Assembly: GCF_007858535.1 (NCBI RefSeq)
Contig: NZ_CP040174.1
Coordinates: 3,453,819-3,517,818, forward strand
Reading direction: 5' to 3'
DNA length: 64,000 nt
DNA from: Arthrobacter sp. UKPF54-2
GTDB lineage: Bacteria > Actinomycetota > Actinomycetes > Actinomycetales > Micrococcaceae
In this document: positions 8,255 to 17,748 of the stretch, piece by piece
How the letters are laid out: every line of letters starts with the position of its first letter
Numbering within the stretch: position 1 is the stretch's first letter
Program-made: the position numbers and the translations under genes
Notes under the pieces: model-generated
What the model was told of the DNA's origin: nothing
Seen by the model: only the letters and a program-made list of their open reading frames with translations
The model's database searches: none

Positions 8255-9477
8255 GCGGCGTCCTCGAGGATGTCGCGCGGGGTTTCGGTGCCGTGGCTGC
8301 CGGCGCGCCGGCCCCGGCGGCGCTGCGCCAGCCGTTCGGCGGTTCCGGTGATGCCGCCGGGCAGGAAGATCACCACGAGGATGAACAGGGTGCCGAGGAT
8401 GAAGAGCGGTTCGGACAGCGGCACGCGGAGGATGTCCGGGAGCGACTTGACGGCTTCCGAGTTGGCCAGCGTGGTGAGGCGCTGGTCCAGGATCGTGTAG
8501 AACACGCCGCCGATCACGGCACCCCAGCGCGAGCCGACCCCGCCCAGGACCACCATCACCAGCAGGGTCACGGTGAGGTCCGAGGATACCGCCCGGGGCA
8601 CCGCCCCGCTCTGCAGCAGCAGGAAGACCATCCCGATGACGCAGACCAGGACGGCGGAGACCACGAAGATCAGCAGTTTAACCAGATACGGTTGCAGGCC
8701 CAGGACGCGGACCCGCAGTTCGTTCTCCCGCACGGCGGCCGCGGCGTGACCGGCCCGGGAGGACTGTACCCAGGTGACGACGATAAACACGGCCACCAGC
8801 ACGGCCAGCGCCAGCCAGTACAGGTTGCGGGTGTTGACCACCCCCACCAGCACGTCGGGCAGGTTGTCGGTGCGCAGCGTCAGCCCTTCGTCCCCGCCGG
8901 TCCTGCCATCGGGGTTGCGGCCCACGATCACCGAGCCGGCCTGCGCGAACGCGAGTGTGACCATGGCGAACGGGATACCGTTGACCCGCAGGCTGATGCT
9001 GCCCACCACGTGGGCCAGGACAACCACGATCAGCAGGGTCAGGCCCATGGCCGGCAGCAGCGGGATGTCCAGGTTCTGCAGGATGATGGCGAGCCCGTAG
9101 ACGCCCGCGCCGAAGTAGAGGGCGTGGCCGAAGGACAGCAGCCCCGCCACGCCGAGGAGCAGGTGGTAGGTCAGGGCCGCGGCCGCCATCAGCATGCACA
9201 TCGCCAGCAGCTGCAGGGACCCGGGCGTGTAGCTGGGGCCGGGCAGCACGCCCGGCAGCGAGATGTTCAGCAGCGGCAGCAGGACCAGGAGCAGCACGCC
9301 GGCCGCTCCCGCGGCCCAGCACGCAAGCCGGCGGCCGGTGATGGCGGGGCGAGGTGCGCTGCCGGCTGCTCCCCGCGCGTCGTGCTTGCGGGGCCCGCGG
9401 GCCGTGCCGCCGTGGGGCGCCGGCCGGTCCTGGCGGGCGGTGTCGTCGGTGCTGGAGGTGTCAGTGTCGGTGGTCAT
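8251..9477 (-). CDS. livM: Branched-chain amino acid-type ABC permease (LivM family)
   Basis: This 408-residue inner-membrane permease of the HAAT class has about eight to ten hydrophobic segments. It carries the LivM signature GVAGLLSFGHALYFGAGVYG and a late GSRWGAVIGGVF. An N-terminal tail of about 45 polar residues precedes the first membrane segment. The start is the ATG forming an ATGA overlap with the livH stop; longer in-frame versions would run through livH. With LivH it forms the channel. The symbol reflects family, not proven substrate. Confidence 0.93.
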   Translation of the reverse strand: MTTDTDTSSTDDTARQDRPAPHGGTARGPRKHDARGAAGSAPRPAITGRRLACWAAGAAGVLLLVLLPLLNISLPGVLPGPSYTPGSLQLLAMCMLMAAAALTYHLLLGVAGLLSFGHALYFGAGVYGLAIILQNLDIPLLPAMGLTLLIVVVLAHVVGSISLRVNGIPFAMVTLAFAQAGSVIVGRNPDGRTGGDEGLTLRTDNLPDVLVGVVNTRNLYWLALAVLVAVFIVVTWVQSSRAGHAAAAVRENELRVRVLGLQPYLVKLLIFVVSAVLVCVIGMVFLLLQSGAVPRAVSSDLTVTLLVMVVLGGVGSRWGAVIGGVFYTILDQRLTTLANSEAVKSLPDILRVPLSEPLFILGTLFILVVIFLPGGITGTAERLAQRRRGRRAGSHGTETPRDILEDAA

Positions 9478-10349
9478 GCGGTTCTCCCGAGCAGGCCGGT
9501 GGGGCGGAACAGCAGCACGAGCGCCAGCGCCAGCACCACGACGAAGTCGCCGGTGCCGCCGAGGTAGAAGTTCGCGAACTGCTGCAGGACGGCGACGGCG
9601 ACGGCGGCGATGGCCGCGCCGGTCAGCGAGCCGAGGCCGCCGATGACCGTGACGATGAAGGCGAAGATCAGCAGCGAGCCGCCGAGCATCGGCGAGACGT
9701 AGCCGAAGTAGTGCGAGGCCAGGACCCCGCCGAGGCCGGCCGCCGCCCCGCCGATGGTGAAGACGAGGGTGAAGGCCTTGCGGACGTCGATGCCAAGGGC
9801 GGTGACCATGGACCGGTTTTCGACGCCGGCGCGGATGATCATGCCGTACCGGGTCTTCTGCAGGAAGAACACCAGGCCCAGCAGCACCATCACGGCGGCG
9901 ATGATGCAGACGAAGCGGTCGTTGGGGATCCGGGCGCCGAGGATTTCGGTGGTGTCCTTGAACCAGGCCGGCCCCTGGATGTAGACCGGGTCGGTGCCCC
10001 AGACGCCGTCGAACAGGGCCACGGCGGCGAGCGAGAGGCCCACGGTGACGAGGACCTGCTCGATGTGCCGCTGGTAGAGGCGGCGGATCAGGACAAACTC
10101 GGTGAACGCCGCGAAGGCGGCGCCGGCGGCAGCGCCGATCAGGAGGGACAGCAGGAACGTCCCCCAGTTGTCGGCGCCGGTGCGCCGGGCGACCTCCCAG
10201 CCGGTGAAGGCGCCGAGGGTCAGAAACGCGCCGTGGGCGAAATTCAACACGCCCATTAGGCCGTAGATCAGCGACAGGCCGGCGGCCACCAGGAAGTACA
10301 GGGCTCCGAGGCCGAGGCCGGTGAACAGGAGCAGGACAAGGGTGCTCAC
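9474..10349 (-). CDS. livH: Branched-chain amino acid-type ABC permease (LivH family)
   Basis: This 291-residue permease has about eight membrane segments and the LivH motif GLSLIYGLMGVLNFAHGAF near the N-terminus, plus GGLGSLTGAAIAA toward the C-terminus. It overlaps livF upstream and livM downstream by 4 nt each, so it is made in step with its partners. It is the second half of the transmembrane pore. Confidence 0.94.
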   Translation of the reverse strand: MSTLVLLLFTGLGLGALYFLVAAGLSLIYGLMGVLNFAHGAFLTLGAFTGWEVARRTGADNWGTFLLSLLIGAAAGAAFAAFTEFVLIRRLYQRHIEQVLVTVGLSLAAVALFDGVWGTDPVYIQGPAWFKDTTEILGARIPNDRFVCIIAAVMVLLGLVFFLQKTRYGMIIRAGVENRSMVTALGIDVRKAFTLVFTIGGAAAGLGGVLASHYFGYVSPMLGGSLLIFAFIVTVIGGLGSLTGAAIAAVAVAVLQQFANFYLGGTGDFVVVLALALVLLFRPTGLLGRTA

Positions 10350-11140
10350 AGGGCCGCCCCTTTCTCCGCCGGGCCCCCGGCAGGTGCCACGCTGGTCTCC
10401 GCGCCGTGGGCGCCCTCGGTGGAGACACCCAGGTGGCGCTGGATCAGCCCGGTGTCGTCGAGGAACTCCAGGGCCGGGCCGGTGTGGACCACCCGCCCGC
10501 CGGAGAGGACGACGGCGCCCTCGGCCAGCTGGCGGACGACGTGCAGGTTCTGCTCCACAAGCAGGATCGGGACGGTTTTGGCCGCTTCCGCCAGGGTCTC
10601 GGCGACCTCGGCGACGATCTTGGGGGCAAGGCCCTTGGTGGGTTCGTCCACCAGCAGGATCTTGTTGGTGTTCAGCAGGGCGCGGGCCAGCGAGACCATC
10701 TGCTGCTGGCCGCCGGAGAGCGTTCCGGCCATCTGCGCGGAGCGGGCCAGCAGGTCGGGGAAGAGCTCCTCGACGAGCTGCCGGCGCGGCGCGGCGTCGC
10801 GCTCGGCGAGCCTCAGGTTCTCCGCGACGGTCAGTTTGGAGAAGACCTCGCGGTCCTCCGGGACGTAGCCCACGCCGCTGCGGATGATCTTGAAGGTGGC
10901 TTCCTTTTCGATCCGCACACCGTCCAGTTCCACGGTGCCGGTGCGGTCGATCAGGCCGATGATGGCCTTGATGGTGCTGGTTTTGCCGACGCCGTTGCGG
11001 CCCAGCAGGGCGGTGATCCCCGTGGCGGGGACGGTGAAGGACACGTCCTCCACGACCTGCTGGCCGGCAATCGAGGCGTACAGCGACTCGACCTTCAGGA
11101 TGGGCCGGGCTGCGGCGCGGCTTTCGGCTGCGGTGCTCAT
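10346..11140 (-). CDS. livF: ABC transporter ATP-binding protein (LivF family)
   Basis: This 264-residue ATPase has Walker A GRNGVGKT (47-54), signature LSGGQQQM, Walker B ILLVDEP and a switch histidine after LLVEQNLH. The short spacing and the GYVPEDREVFSKLTVAENL segment are typical of LivF rather than LivG. It works at the cytoplasmic face with LivG to power LivHM. It overlaps livG and livH by 4 nt each. Confidence 0.95.
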   Translation of the reverse strand: MSTAAESRAAARPILKVESLYASIAGQQVVEDVSFTVPATGITALLGRNGVGKTSTIKAIIGLIDRTGTVELDGVRIEKEATFKIIRSGVGYVPEDREVFSKLTVAENLRLAERDAAPRRQLVEELFPDLLARSAQMAGTLSGGQQQMVSLARALLNTNKILLVDEPTKGLAPKIVAEVAETLAEAAKTVPILLVEQNLHVVRQLAEGAVVLSGGRVVHTGPALEFLDDTGLIQRHLGVSTEGAHGAETSVAPAGGPAEKGAAL

Positions 11141-11901
11141 ACGGGGTCTCCGAGGTAGGCGCTTTGCACGGTAGGGTTGGCCATCACGGCGTCGGGGCTG
11201 TCCAGGGCCAGCAGGCTGCCGTGGTGCATCACGGCCACCCGATCCACCAGGCCCAGGACCACGTCCATGTGGTGCTCCACCATCATGACGGTGCAGCCGC
11301 GGTCCCGGTGCATTCCCCGGATGATGGCGGTGAGGGACGGGACGTCCCCCGACGCCACCCCGGCCATCGGCTCGTCCAGCAGCACGACGGCGGGATCCGT
11401 CGCCAGCAGCACGGCGATCTCCACCTTGCGCTTCTCGCCGTGCGAGAGGTCCCCGGCCGCCGTCGTGAGCTGGCTGGTGAGCCCCACCTCGGCGATGGTG
11501 CCGCGGGCAATGCGGGTGGCCTCATCCGAGGCGGAGGGGAAACGCAGGAGGCTGAAGCTGCCGCCGAGCTTCGCCTGGGCGGCGAGCCGGACGTTCTCCA
11601 GCACGCTGAGCCGGGGAAACAGGTTGGACGTCTGGAAGGTCCGTCCCAGCCCTGCCCGGGACCGGCGGTGGATGGGCGCGGCCGTGATCTCCCTGCCGTT
11701 CAGCATGATGCTGCCCGTGGTGGGTCGCAGCACGCCGGAAATCAGGTTGAACAAGGTGGTCTTGCCGGCTCCGTTGGGGCCGATCACGCCGATCATTTCA
11801 CCGGCGCCGACCTCGAAGCCCACGTCCTGGAGGATGCGGGCACCGCCGATCTGCAGACCAAGGCCATCCACCGCGAGGGCGGGCAGGGCTGGGGTATTCA
11901 T
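11137..11901 (-). CDS. livG: ABC transporter ATP-binding protein (LivG family)
   Basis: This 254-residue ATPase has Walker A GPNGAGKT (41-48), the LivG-type GRTFQTSNLFPRLSVLENV, signature LSHGEKRKVEIA, Walker B VVLLDEP and VEHHMDVV with the switch histidine. It sits 63 nt downstream of the solute-binding protein gene and overlaps livF by 4 nt. Confidence 0.95.
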   Translation of the reverse strand: MNTPALPALAVDGLGLQIGGARILQDVGFEVGAGEMIGVIGPNGAGKTTLFNLISGVLRPTTGSIMLNGREITAAPIHRRSRAGLGRTFQTSNLFPRLSVLENVRLAAQAKLGGSFSLLRFPSASDEATRIARGTIAEVGLTSQLTTAAGDLSHGEKRKVEIAVLLATDPAVVLLDEPMAGVASGDVPSLTAIIRGMHRDRGCTVMMVEHHMDVVLGLVDRVAVMHHGSLLALDSPDAVMANPTVQSAYLGDPV

Positions 11902-11964
11902 ACGGGTCCTTCGTTTGTCGCGGGCGGGTTCAGGAAATAGGCCTGGAGGTGACGCTCCGGGCGG

Positions 11965-13164
11965 CTACTTCTTCTCCGGCGGCGCGACCGTGTCGCCGGG
12001 GACCACCTTGATGAGCTCGGGAGCCCAGGTGTCGCCCTTCTGGACCAGCTTGGCCTGGTACATGTCCTGGATCAGGGCGTGGTCCGAAGCGCGGACGGTT
12101 TCCTTGCCCTTGGGTCCGTCGAAGCTGAAGCCCTCAAGTGCCTTTACCATCGCGTCGGCATCATTGCCGCCGCCCTTGATGGCCTGGACGATCATCTGGC
12201 CGGCAACGAAGCCGTCCGGGGTGAACAGGTCGGCCTTCTTGCCGGCCTTCTCGACGGCGGCGATCATCTTCTTCTCCACCTCGGTGCCCGAGGCGCCCGG
12301 GAAGTAGTGGTTGAGGAAGCTGATCTTGGAGCTTGCCGCACCGTAGGCGCCGAAGCTGGAGGCGTCACCAAGTCCGGTCACCACCGGGGCCTTGTCGAAG
12401 ACACCCTGCTGGCTCAGGGCCTGCCACATGCTGCCGGTCGTTGCCCCGGCCCAGGCCACGAAGACCATGTCCGGCTTGGCATCGATGAGCTGGCGGGCGA
12501 ACGGCGTGAGCTCCTGGCCGTCGGCGACCAGGATGGACTCCACCGTGGCGCCCTTCGCGCCGAGGACGGCCTTCACCGCGGCAACATTGCCCTGGCCGAA
12601 GGCGTTGTCCTGCGCGAATACCAGGATCTTCTTGCCCTTGATGTCGATGAAGCTGCCAGCGGTGGCAACATCCTGCAGGCTCTGGCGGCCCGAGCGGAAG
12701 GTGTACTTGTTGATGCCCTGGATGGCGTCGGTCGCGGCGGGGCCGGAGATGTACAGCACCTTGTTCTGGGCCGCCTGCTCGGCGAGCTTCAGGGCGATGC
12801 CGGAGGAAGCGGTGCCGCCGATAACCTTGTAGCCCTTGCCGATCAGGTCCTTGGCCGCGGTGACGGCCTTGTCCGGGTCGCCGCCGTCGTCGGCGTAGGT
12901 GAGGTTGATCTTGGCACCGTTGACTTCACCGGTGCCGCCGGTGGCGTAGTCAATGCCGGCCTGGAGGCCCTCGTAGTAGGTGGCGCCGTAGGCCGCCAGC
13001 GGGCCGGTCTTGGAGTAGATGATGCCGACGTTGACCGGTTCGGCCGCCTTGCTGGCGCCGCCGGAGCCCGCCGGGGCGGCGGAGCCGGCCGTGGGCGCGC
13101 AGGCGCTGAGGGCGAGCCCGGTGGCCATCACGGCGGCCATCAGGAACTTCTTTGTATCCTTCAC
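11965..13164 (-). CDS. ABC transporter solute-binding lipoprotein (LivK/periplasmic-binding family 6)
   Basis: This 399-residue exported lipoprotein has a signal peptide ending in the lipobox LSAC (lipidated C22) followed by an Ala/Gly/Ser linker. The mature part has the type I fold of branched-chain amino acid binding proteins: NVGIIYSKTGPLAAYG, YADDGGDPDKAV and a C-terminal lobe with GFVAGQMIVQAI. This is the first gene of an eight-gene operon and lies behind a near-consensus promoter. Because an acyl-CoA ligase and TetR regulator follow, the ligand may be an organic acid rather than leucine or valine; that is inference. Confidence 0.94.
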   Translation of the reverse strand: MKDTKKFLMAAVMATGLALSACAPTAGSAAPAGSGGASKAAEPVNVGIIYSKTGPLAAYGATYYEGLQAGIDYATGGTGEVNGAKINLTYADDGGDPDKAVTAAKDLIGKGYKVIGGTASSGIALKLAEQAAQNKVLYISGPAATDAIQGINKYTFRSGRQSLQDVATAGSFIDIKGKKILVFAQDNAFGQGNVAAVKAVLGAKGATVESILVADGQELTPFARQLIDAKPDMVFVAWAGATTGSMWQALSQQGVFDKAPVVTGLGDASSFGAYGAASSKISFLNHYFPGASGTEVEKKMIAAVEKAGKKADLFTPDGFVAGQMIVQAIKGGGNDADAMVKALEGFSFDGPKGKETVRASDHALIQDMYQAKLVQKGDTWAPELIKVVPGDTVAPPEKK

Positions 13165-13242
13165 GGGATGCCTTTCGTTGAGAATCCGCGGAATCTGGCA
13201 GGAGATCTGGGTAGAACCTGAAAGGTGATTCAGATTACGGCA

Positions 13243-13271
13243 AATCTATGGTGCGGGTCACAGCGTGTCAA
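13243..13271 (-). promoter_or_regulatory. Sigma70-type promoter of the transporter operon
   Basis: On the minus strand there is a -35 TTGACA (13266-13271), a 17-bp spacer and a -10 TAGATT (13243-13248). This is the best-matching promoter I found in the window and gives a leader of about 70 nt before the solute-binding protein gene. Confidence 0.75.
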
Positions 13272-13324
13272 CGAACTGCGGGCGTAGCTTTGCAACGAAT
13301 CGGCAACGTTTCCCGGCCGCCCCG

Positions 13325-13385
13325 GGAACAGACCCTCCCGCAGATCCGGCGCCCACGGAACAGACCCTCCCGCAGATCCGGCGCC
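13325..13385 (-). repeat. Two tandem 29-bp copies of a GCGGGAGGGTC repeat
   Basis: Two identical 29-bp copies (13325-13353 and 13357-13385) are separated by 3 bp. Read on the minus strand, each contains GCGGGAGGGTCTGTTCC. The same core returns in the opposite orientation at 13950-14030, on the other side of the DUF1579-like gene. The 13165-13465 intergenic region otherwise holds the transporter promoter and the SD of the next gene. Confidence 0.75.
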
Positions 13386-13465
13386 GCTGAGATCCTTTAC
13401 AGCCGCGGGACACGGCGTGATGATGGTGGCGGGGCCAGACGGAGGCAATCCCACCCGGAGGAAGC

Positions 13466-13951
13466 ATGGATCGACCGTTGCCAGGCAGCGCACACGAGGC
13501 CCTTGAGACATTTCTGGGGCGATGGAGCGGCACGACCCAGTGGGAGGCCACCGCCTGGGGCCCGGCCCGGACCGCCGCGGCAGAGGTAGTCTTCGCCCGC
13601 GCCGCTGCCGGCCTCGCGGTCACCATGAGCTACCGCCACACCGACGCCGACGGCGCCGTCACCGAGGGTGTTGGCGTCTTTACGATGGACCCGGCCCATC
13701 CCGACCTGCTGTGGTACCACGTCAACAGCCTCGGACTGCCCCCGGAAGCGCCGGCCCGGGCCAGCTGGCAGGACGGCACCCTGACCATCGAACGGCGCAG
13801 CGGCCGCGGGTCCGCCCGCCACACCTTGCGCATCGACGACGGCCAGCTGACTCATGCGGCTGGGCTTCGGCTTGGGAGCGCGAGCGATTTCAGCCCATTT
13901 ATGACCACGGTGTGCCGTCGCGTCCCGGAGCCCGCGCCCATCCCGGCTTGA
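13466..13951 (+). CDS. DUF1579-like conserved hypothetical protein
   Basis: This 161-residue soluble protein begins with LETFLGRWSGTTQWEATAWG and ends SDFSPFMTTVCRR. The pattern of alternating beta strands with conserved Gly and Trp fits the lipocalin-like DUF1579 group, whose function is unknown. A good SD (GGAGGAAG) precedes the ATG. It is the only plus-strand gene between 5.0 and 21.8 kb and is flanked on both sides by GGGAGGGTC repeats in opposite orientations, which could mean it was inserted as a unit. The family call is from motif resemblance. Confidence 0.75.
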   Translation: MDRPLPGSAHEALETFLGRWSGTTQWEATAWGPARTAAAEVVFARAAAGLAVTMSYRHTDADGAVTEGVGVFTMDPAHPDLLWYHVNSLGLPPEAPARASWQDGTLTIERRSGRGSARHTLRIDDGQLTHAAGLRLGSASDFSPFMTTVCRRVPEPAPIPA

Positions 13952-14030
13952 TCTGCGGGAGGGTCAGCAGTTTCCGCCCGGACGTGCGGGAGGGTCAGCG
14001 GTTGACCCGCCGGAGCTGAGGGAGGGTCTG
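13950..14030 (+). repeat. Three GGGAGGGTC repeat copies, inverted relative to 13325-13385
   Basis: Cores lie at about 13955-13965 (GCGGGAGGGTC), 13986-13996 (GCGGGAGGGTC) and 14018-14028 (GAGGGAGGGTC). The first begins at the stop codon of the DUF1579-like gene and the last ends just before the M16 protease stop at 14033. They fill the whole 81-bp convergent gap. Confidence 0.7.
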
Positions 14031-14032
14031 GG

Positions 14033-15376
14033 TTAGAGGCCGAAGGTCTCAGTTTCTTCGAAGGGACCCACCACCGTGACGGTGCGGGGGGCGGCGGCGA
14101 GTTCGCGCGCCAGCTCCTGGACCTCGGCAGCAGTCACGGCCTTGATCTGGCGCAGCGTCTCGTCGATGTCCTGGTATTCGCCGGAGACCAGTTCGGCCCG
14201 GCCCAGCCGGGACATGCGCGAGCCGGTGTCCTCCAGGGCCAGGACGATCCCGCCGCTGAGCTGGCCCACGGCCTTGCGCAGTTCCTCCTCGGTGATGCCG
14301 TCCTCGGCGAGCTTGTCCAGTTCGGCGCCGAGCAGGTCCAGCACCTGCCGGACCTTCGACGGCGTGCAGCCGGCGTACATGCCGAAGTAGCCGGCGTCGG
14401 CGTAGGAGGAGGCGAAGGAGTAGGTCGAGTAGACGAGGCCGCGCTTCTCGCGGACCTCCTGGAACAGCCGGGAGGACATGCCGCCGCCGAGCACCGCGTT
14501 GAGCACGCTCATGACGAAGCGGCGGTCATCGGTGGCGACCAGGGAGGGGCAGCCCATGATGATGTTGGCCTGTTCCACCGGGCGCTTGACCACGTGCAGG
14601 CCCGCGGTGCCGGTGATGGAGGCCCGCTCGGTGGGGCGGCGCTGCACCGGGGGGGCGTCGTGTTCGAGTTCCCAGCCGGCGGAATGCAGGGCGTCCACCA
14701 CCAGCTCGCAGACGACGTCGTGGTCCAGTCCCCCAGCGGCGGTGATGACGAGCTCGTCCGGGCGGTAGTAGCGGCGGTAGTGGTCCCAGACCGAGTCGCG
14801 GGCGACGGCGCGGATGGCCTCCGGGGTGCCGCCGATCGGGCGGCCAAGGGGGTGCGTGCCCAGCACCGCGGCGACAAAGTGTTCATGGGCGACGTCGGTA
14901 GGGTCGTCACTGTCCATCGCTATTTCCTCGAGGATGACGTCGCGTTCCTGCTCCATCTCCTGCGGGTCCAGCACGGCGCCGGTGATCATGTCCGCGATGA
15001 CGTCGATCGCCATCGGCAGGTCGGTGTCCAGCACCCGGGCGAAGTAGCAGGTGCTCTCCTTGGCGGTGGCGGCGTTCGACTCCCCGCCCACCTCGTCGAA
15101 GGCCGAGGCGATTTCCAGGGCGGTGCGCCGCTGCGTGCCCTTGAACAGCAGGTGCTCGAGGAAGTGGGTGGACCCGTGCTGGCCGGGTGCCTCGTCGCGC
15201 GAGCCGACGCCGACCCAGAAGCCGATCGTCGCCGACCGCTGCCCGGGCATGGCCTCGGTCAGCACCCGGACACCGCCGGGCAGCACCGAGCGCCGCACCT
15301 CCGAGCCGCCGTCGGCTCCGTGGATGAGGGTGTCGGAGTGCTGGTTCTGCTCAAGCGGCAGGGGGACGACAGTCAT
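14033..15376 (-). CDS. M16-family zinc metallopeptidase (processing-peptidase-like)
   Basis: This 447-residue M16 peptidase has the inverted zinc motif HFLEH (71-75) with the downstream glutamate region EQERDVILEEIAMDSDDP. The C-terminal half keeps the GGGMSSRLFQEVREKRGLVYS segment of active-type members. It follows pnp on the same strand, the usual order in actinobacteria. A strong hairpin lies between the two, so it may depend on read-through or its own promoter. It is probably cytoplasmic, since no signal peptide is visible; its substrate is unknown. Confidence 0.93.
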   Translation of the reverse strand: MTVVPLPLEQNQHSDTLIHGADGGSEVRRSVLPGGVRVLTEAMPGQRSATIGFWVGVGSRDEAPGQHGSTHFLEHLLFKGTQRRTALEIASAFDEVGGESNAATAKESTCYFARVLDTDLPMAIDVIADMITGAVLDPQEMEQERDVILEEIAMDSDDPTDVAHEHFVAAVLGTHPLGRPIGGTPEAIRAVARDSVWDHYRRYYRPDELVITAAGGLDHDVVCELVVDALHSAGWELEHDAPPVQRRPTERASITGTAGLHVVKRPVEQANIIMGCPSLVATDDRRFVMSVLNAVLGGGMSSRLFQEVREKRGLVYSTYSFASSYADAGYFGMYAGCTPSKVRQVLDLLGAELDKLAEDGITEEELRKAVGQLSGGIVLALEDTGSRMSRLGRAELVSGEYQDIDETLRQIKAVTAAEVQELARELAAAPRTVTVVGPFEETETFGL

Positions 15377-15443
15377 TAAGGCCTTTCAATAAAACCGTCA
15401 CGGGAAGTGTGCCAAATCTGCCTGCAATCCTACCTGCCTTTAA

Positions 15444-15481
15444 CGGCAGCGGGGCCGGTGGACGAATCCACCGGCCCCGCT
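15444..15481 (-). terminator. Perfect 17-bp hairpin downstream of pnp
   Basis: Arms 15444-15460 and 15465-15481 are perfectly complementary around the loop CGAA. It starts 18 bases after the pnp stop codon on the minus strand. There is no clear U-run on either side, so it could be a terminator or a 3'-end stabiliser of the rpsO-pnp mRNA. Confidence 0.7.
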
Positions 15482-15498
15482 GCTTGGGTCAGGAAAGA

Positions 15499-17748
15499 CT
15501 ACTCTGCGGACTCCACGGAGACCTCAGCGTTGTCGGCGTCAGCCGCGCCTTCCTCGTCCGCCACGACGGGCGAGAGGGAGAGCTTGCCGCGGTCGTCGAT
15601 CTTGGTGATCTCCACCTGGATCTTCTGGCCGACGGAGACGACGTCCTCGACGTTGTCCACGCGCTTGCCGCCGGCGATCTTGCGCAGCTCGGAGATGTGC
15701 AGCAGACCGTCCTTGCCCGGGGTCAGGGACACGAAGGCGCCGAAGGTGGTGGTCTTGACGACCGTACCCAGGTAGCGCTCACCGATTTCCGGGACCTGCG
15801 GGTTGGCGATGGCGTTGATCGCGGACCGTGCTGCGTCGGCAGACGGGCCATTGGTGGCGCCAATGTAGACAGTTCCGTCGTCCTCGATCGAGATATCGGC
15901 TCCGGTGTCTTCCTGGATCTGGTTGATCATCTTGCCCTTCGGGCCGATGACCTCGCCGATCTTGTCTACCGGGATCTTGACCGCGATGACGCGCGGCGCG
16001 AACTCGGAGAGCTCGTCCGGGGTGTCGATCGCGGAGTTCAGGACGTCCAGGATGTGCAGGCGGGCTTCGCGGGCCTGCTTCAGGGCGGCGGCCAGGACCG
16101 ACGCCGGGATGCCGTCGAGCTTGGTGTCCAGCTGGATGGCCGTGACGAACTCGGAGGTACCGGCAACCTTGAAGTCCATGTCGCCGAAGGCATCTTCGGC
16201 GCCGAGGATGTCGGTCAGCGCGGCGTAGCGGGTCTGGCCGTCAACCTGGTCGGAGACCAGGCCCATGGCGATACCGGCAACGGCAGCCTTCAGCGGCACA
16301 CCTGCGTTGAGCAGGGACAGCGTGGAGGCGCAGACGGAACCCATCGACGTCGAACCGTTGGAGCTGAGCGCCTCAGACACCTGGCGGATCGCGTAGGGGA
16401 ATTCCTCGCGGGACGGCAGCACCGGCATGATGGCGCGCTCTGCGAGGGCGCCGTGGCCGATTTCGCGGCGCTTCGGGGAACCGACGCGGCCGGTCTCGCC
16501 GGTGGAGTACGGCGGGAAGTTGTAGTTGTGCATGTAGCGCTTGCGCGTCACGGGAGACAGCGAGTCGATCTGCTGTTCCATCTTGAGCATGTTCAGCGTG
16601 GTGACACCCATGATCTGGGTCTCGCCGCGTTCGAAGATGGCCGAGCCGTGGACGCGAGGCAGAACCTCAACCTCGGCGGTGAGCTGGCGGATGTCCGTCA
16701 GGCCGCGGCCGTCGATGCGGATCTGGTCCTTGAGGATACGCTGGCGCACAACCTGCTTGGTGACGGAGCGGAAGGCTGCGGAGAGTTCCTTCTCGCGGCC
16801 TTCGAACTGGCCGGCCAGAGAGGAGGTGACCTCGTCCTTGAGCTCGTCGGAGGCGGTGTCGCGCTCCTGCTTGTCGGCGATCTGGAAGACAGCGGCCAGC
16901 TTCTCGGCGGCAGCGGACTCCACAGCGGCGTAGACGTCGTCCTGGTAGTCCAGGAAGACCGGGAACTCAACGGTCGGCTTGGCGGCGCGGGCTGCCAGCT
17001 CGGACTGCGCTTCGCAGAGGGCCTTGATGAAAGGCTTGGCGGCCTCGAGGCCCTCGGAGACAACCTCTTCGGTCGGGGCGGTGGCGCCCTGTTCCTTGAT
17101 CAGGTTCCAGGAGTTGTCGGTGGCTTCGGCTTCAACCATCATGATGGCGACGTCGTCGCCCGCGATGCGGCCGGCAACGACCATGTTGAAGACGGCGTTC
17201 TCCAGCTGGGAGTGCTTCGGGAACGCAACCCACTGCGAGCCGTGCTCATCGGCGACGAGGGCAACGCGGACGCCGCCGATCGGGCCGGAGAAGGGCAGGC
17301 CGGAGAGCTGGGTGGACATCGAGGACGCGTTGATCGCGACGACGTCGTAGAGCTCGTCCGGGTTGATGGAGAGCACGGTGACGACGATCTGGACCTCGTT
17401 GCGCAGGCCCTTCACGAAGGCGGGGCGCAGCGGGCGGTCCATCAGGCGGCAGGCCAGGATGGCTTCCGTGGAGGGGCGGCCTTCGCGGCGGAAGAACGAG
17501 CCCGGGATGCGGCCGGCGGCGTACATACGCTCTTCGACGTCGACGGTCAGCGGGAAGAAGTCAAAGCCTTCACGCGGGTGCTTGCCGGCGGTGGTGGCGG
17601 ACAGCAGCGCGGTCTCTTCGTCGATGTAGACCATGGCTGCGCCGGCTGCCTGCTTGGCAAGACGGCCGGTTTCAAAGCGGATAACCCGCTTGCCGAAGCG
17701 GCCATTGTCAATGACGGCTTCTGAGAACTGGATTTCGGGACCCTCCAA
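15499..17748 (-). CDS. pnp: Polyribonucleotide nucleotidyltransferase
   Basis: PNPase degrades RNA 3'-to-5' by phosphorolysis as part of the mRNA turnover machinery. The 749-residue protein has two RNase PH-like domains joined by an alpha-helical domain. The KH domain has [16 protein letters not shown] and the S1 domain has [15 protein letters not shown], followed by an acidic tail. I placed the start at the TTG at 17748 because GGAGGT lies 7 nt upstream, and the protein then begins with [15 protein letters not shown] as in related proteins. A hairpin (CTCCGT...ACGGAG) covers that SD. rpsO is 246 bp upstream, past a terminator-like hairpin. Confidence 0.97.
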   Translation of the reverse strand: MEGPEIQFSEAVIDNGRFGKRVIRFETGRLAKQAAGAAMVYIDEETALLSATTAGKHPREGFDFFPLTVDVEERMYAAGRIPGSFFRREGRPSTEAILACRLMDRPLRPAFVKGLRNEVQIVVTVLSINPDELYDVVAINASSMSTQLSGLPFSGPIGGVRVALVADEHGSQWVAFPKHSQLENAVFNMVVAGRIAGDDVAIMMVEAEATDNSWNLIKEQGATAPTEEVVSEGLEAAKPFIKALCEAQSELAARAAKPTVEFPVFLDYQDDVYAAVESAAAEKLAAVFQIADKQERDTASDELKDEVTSSLAGQFEGREKELSAAFRSVTKQVVRQRILKDQIRIDGRGLTDIRQLTAEVEVLPRVHGSAIFERGETQIMGVTTLNMLKMEQQIDSLSPVTRKRYMHNYNFPPYSTGETGRVGSPKRREIGHGALAERAIMPVLPSREEFPYAIRQVSEALSSNGSTSMGSVCASTLSLLNAGVPLKAAVAGIAMGLVSDQVDGQTRYAALTDILGAEDAFGDMDFKVAGTSEFVTAIQLDTKLDGIPASVLAAALKQAREARLHILDVLNSAIDTPDELSEFAPRVIAVKIPVDKIGEVIGPKGKMINQIQEDTGADISIEDDGTVYIGATNGPSADAARSAINAIANPQVPEIGERYLGTVVKTTTFGAFVSLTPGKDGLLHISELRKIAGGKRVDNVEDVVSVGQKIQVEITKIDDRGKLSLSPVVADEEGAADADNAEVSVESAE

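Noticed and set aside
8251..10428. A 725-residue fused permease frame
   Set aside because: The N-terminal part is a shadow of livH in another frame; the real livM begins at 9477 with an ATGA overlap.
15409..17724. A 771-codon open frame on the plus strand antisense to pnp, and similar long frames opposite infB (34882-37026) and moeA (1345-3345)
   Set aside because: They mirror the codon structure of well-conserved genes on the other strand, have no family motifs or SD, and are expected in G/C-rich DNA.
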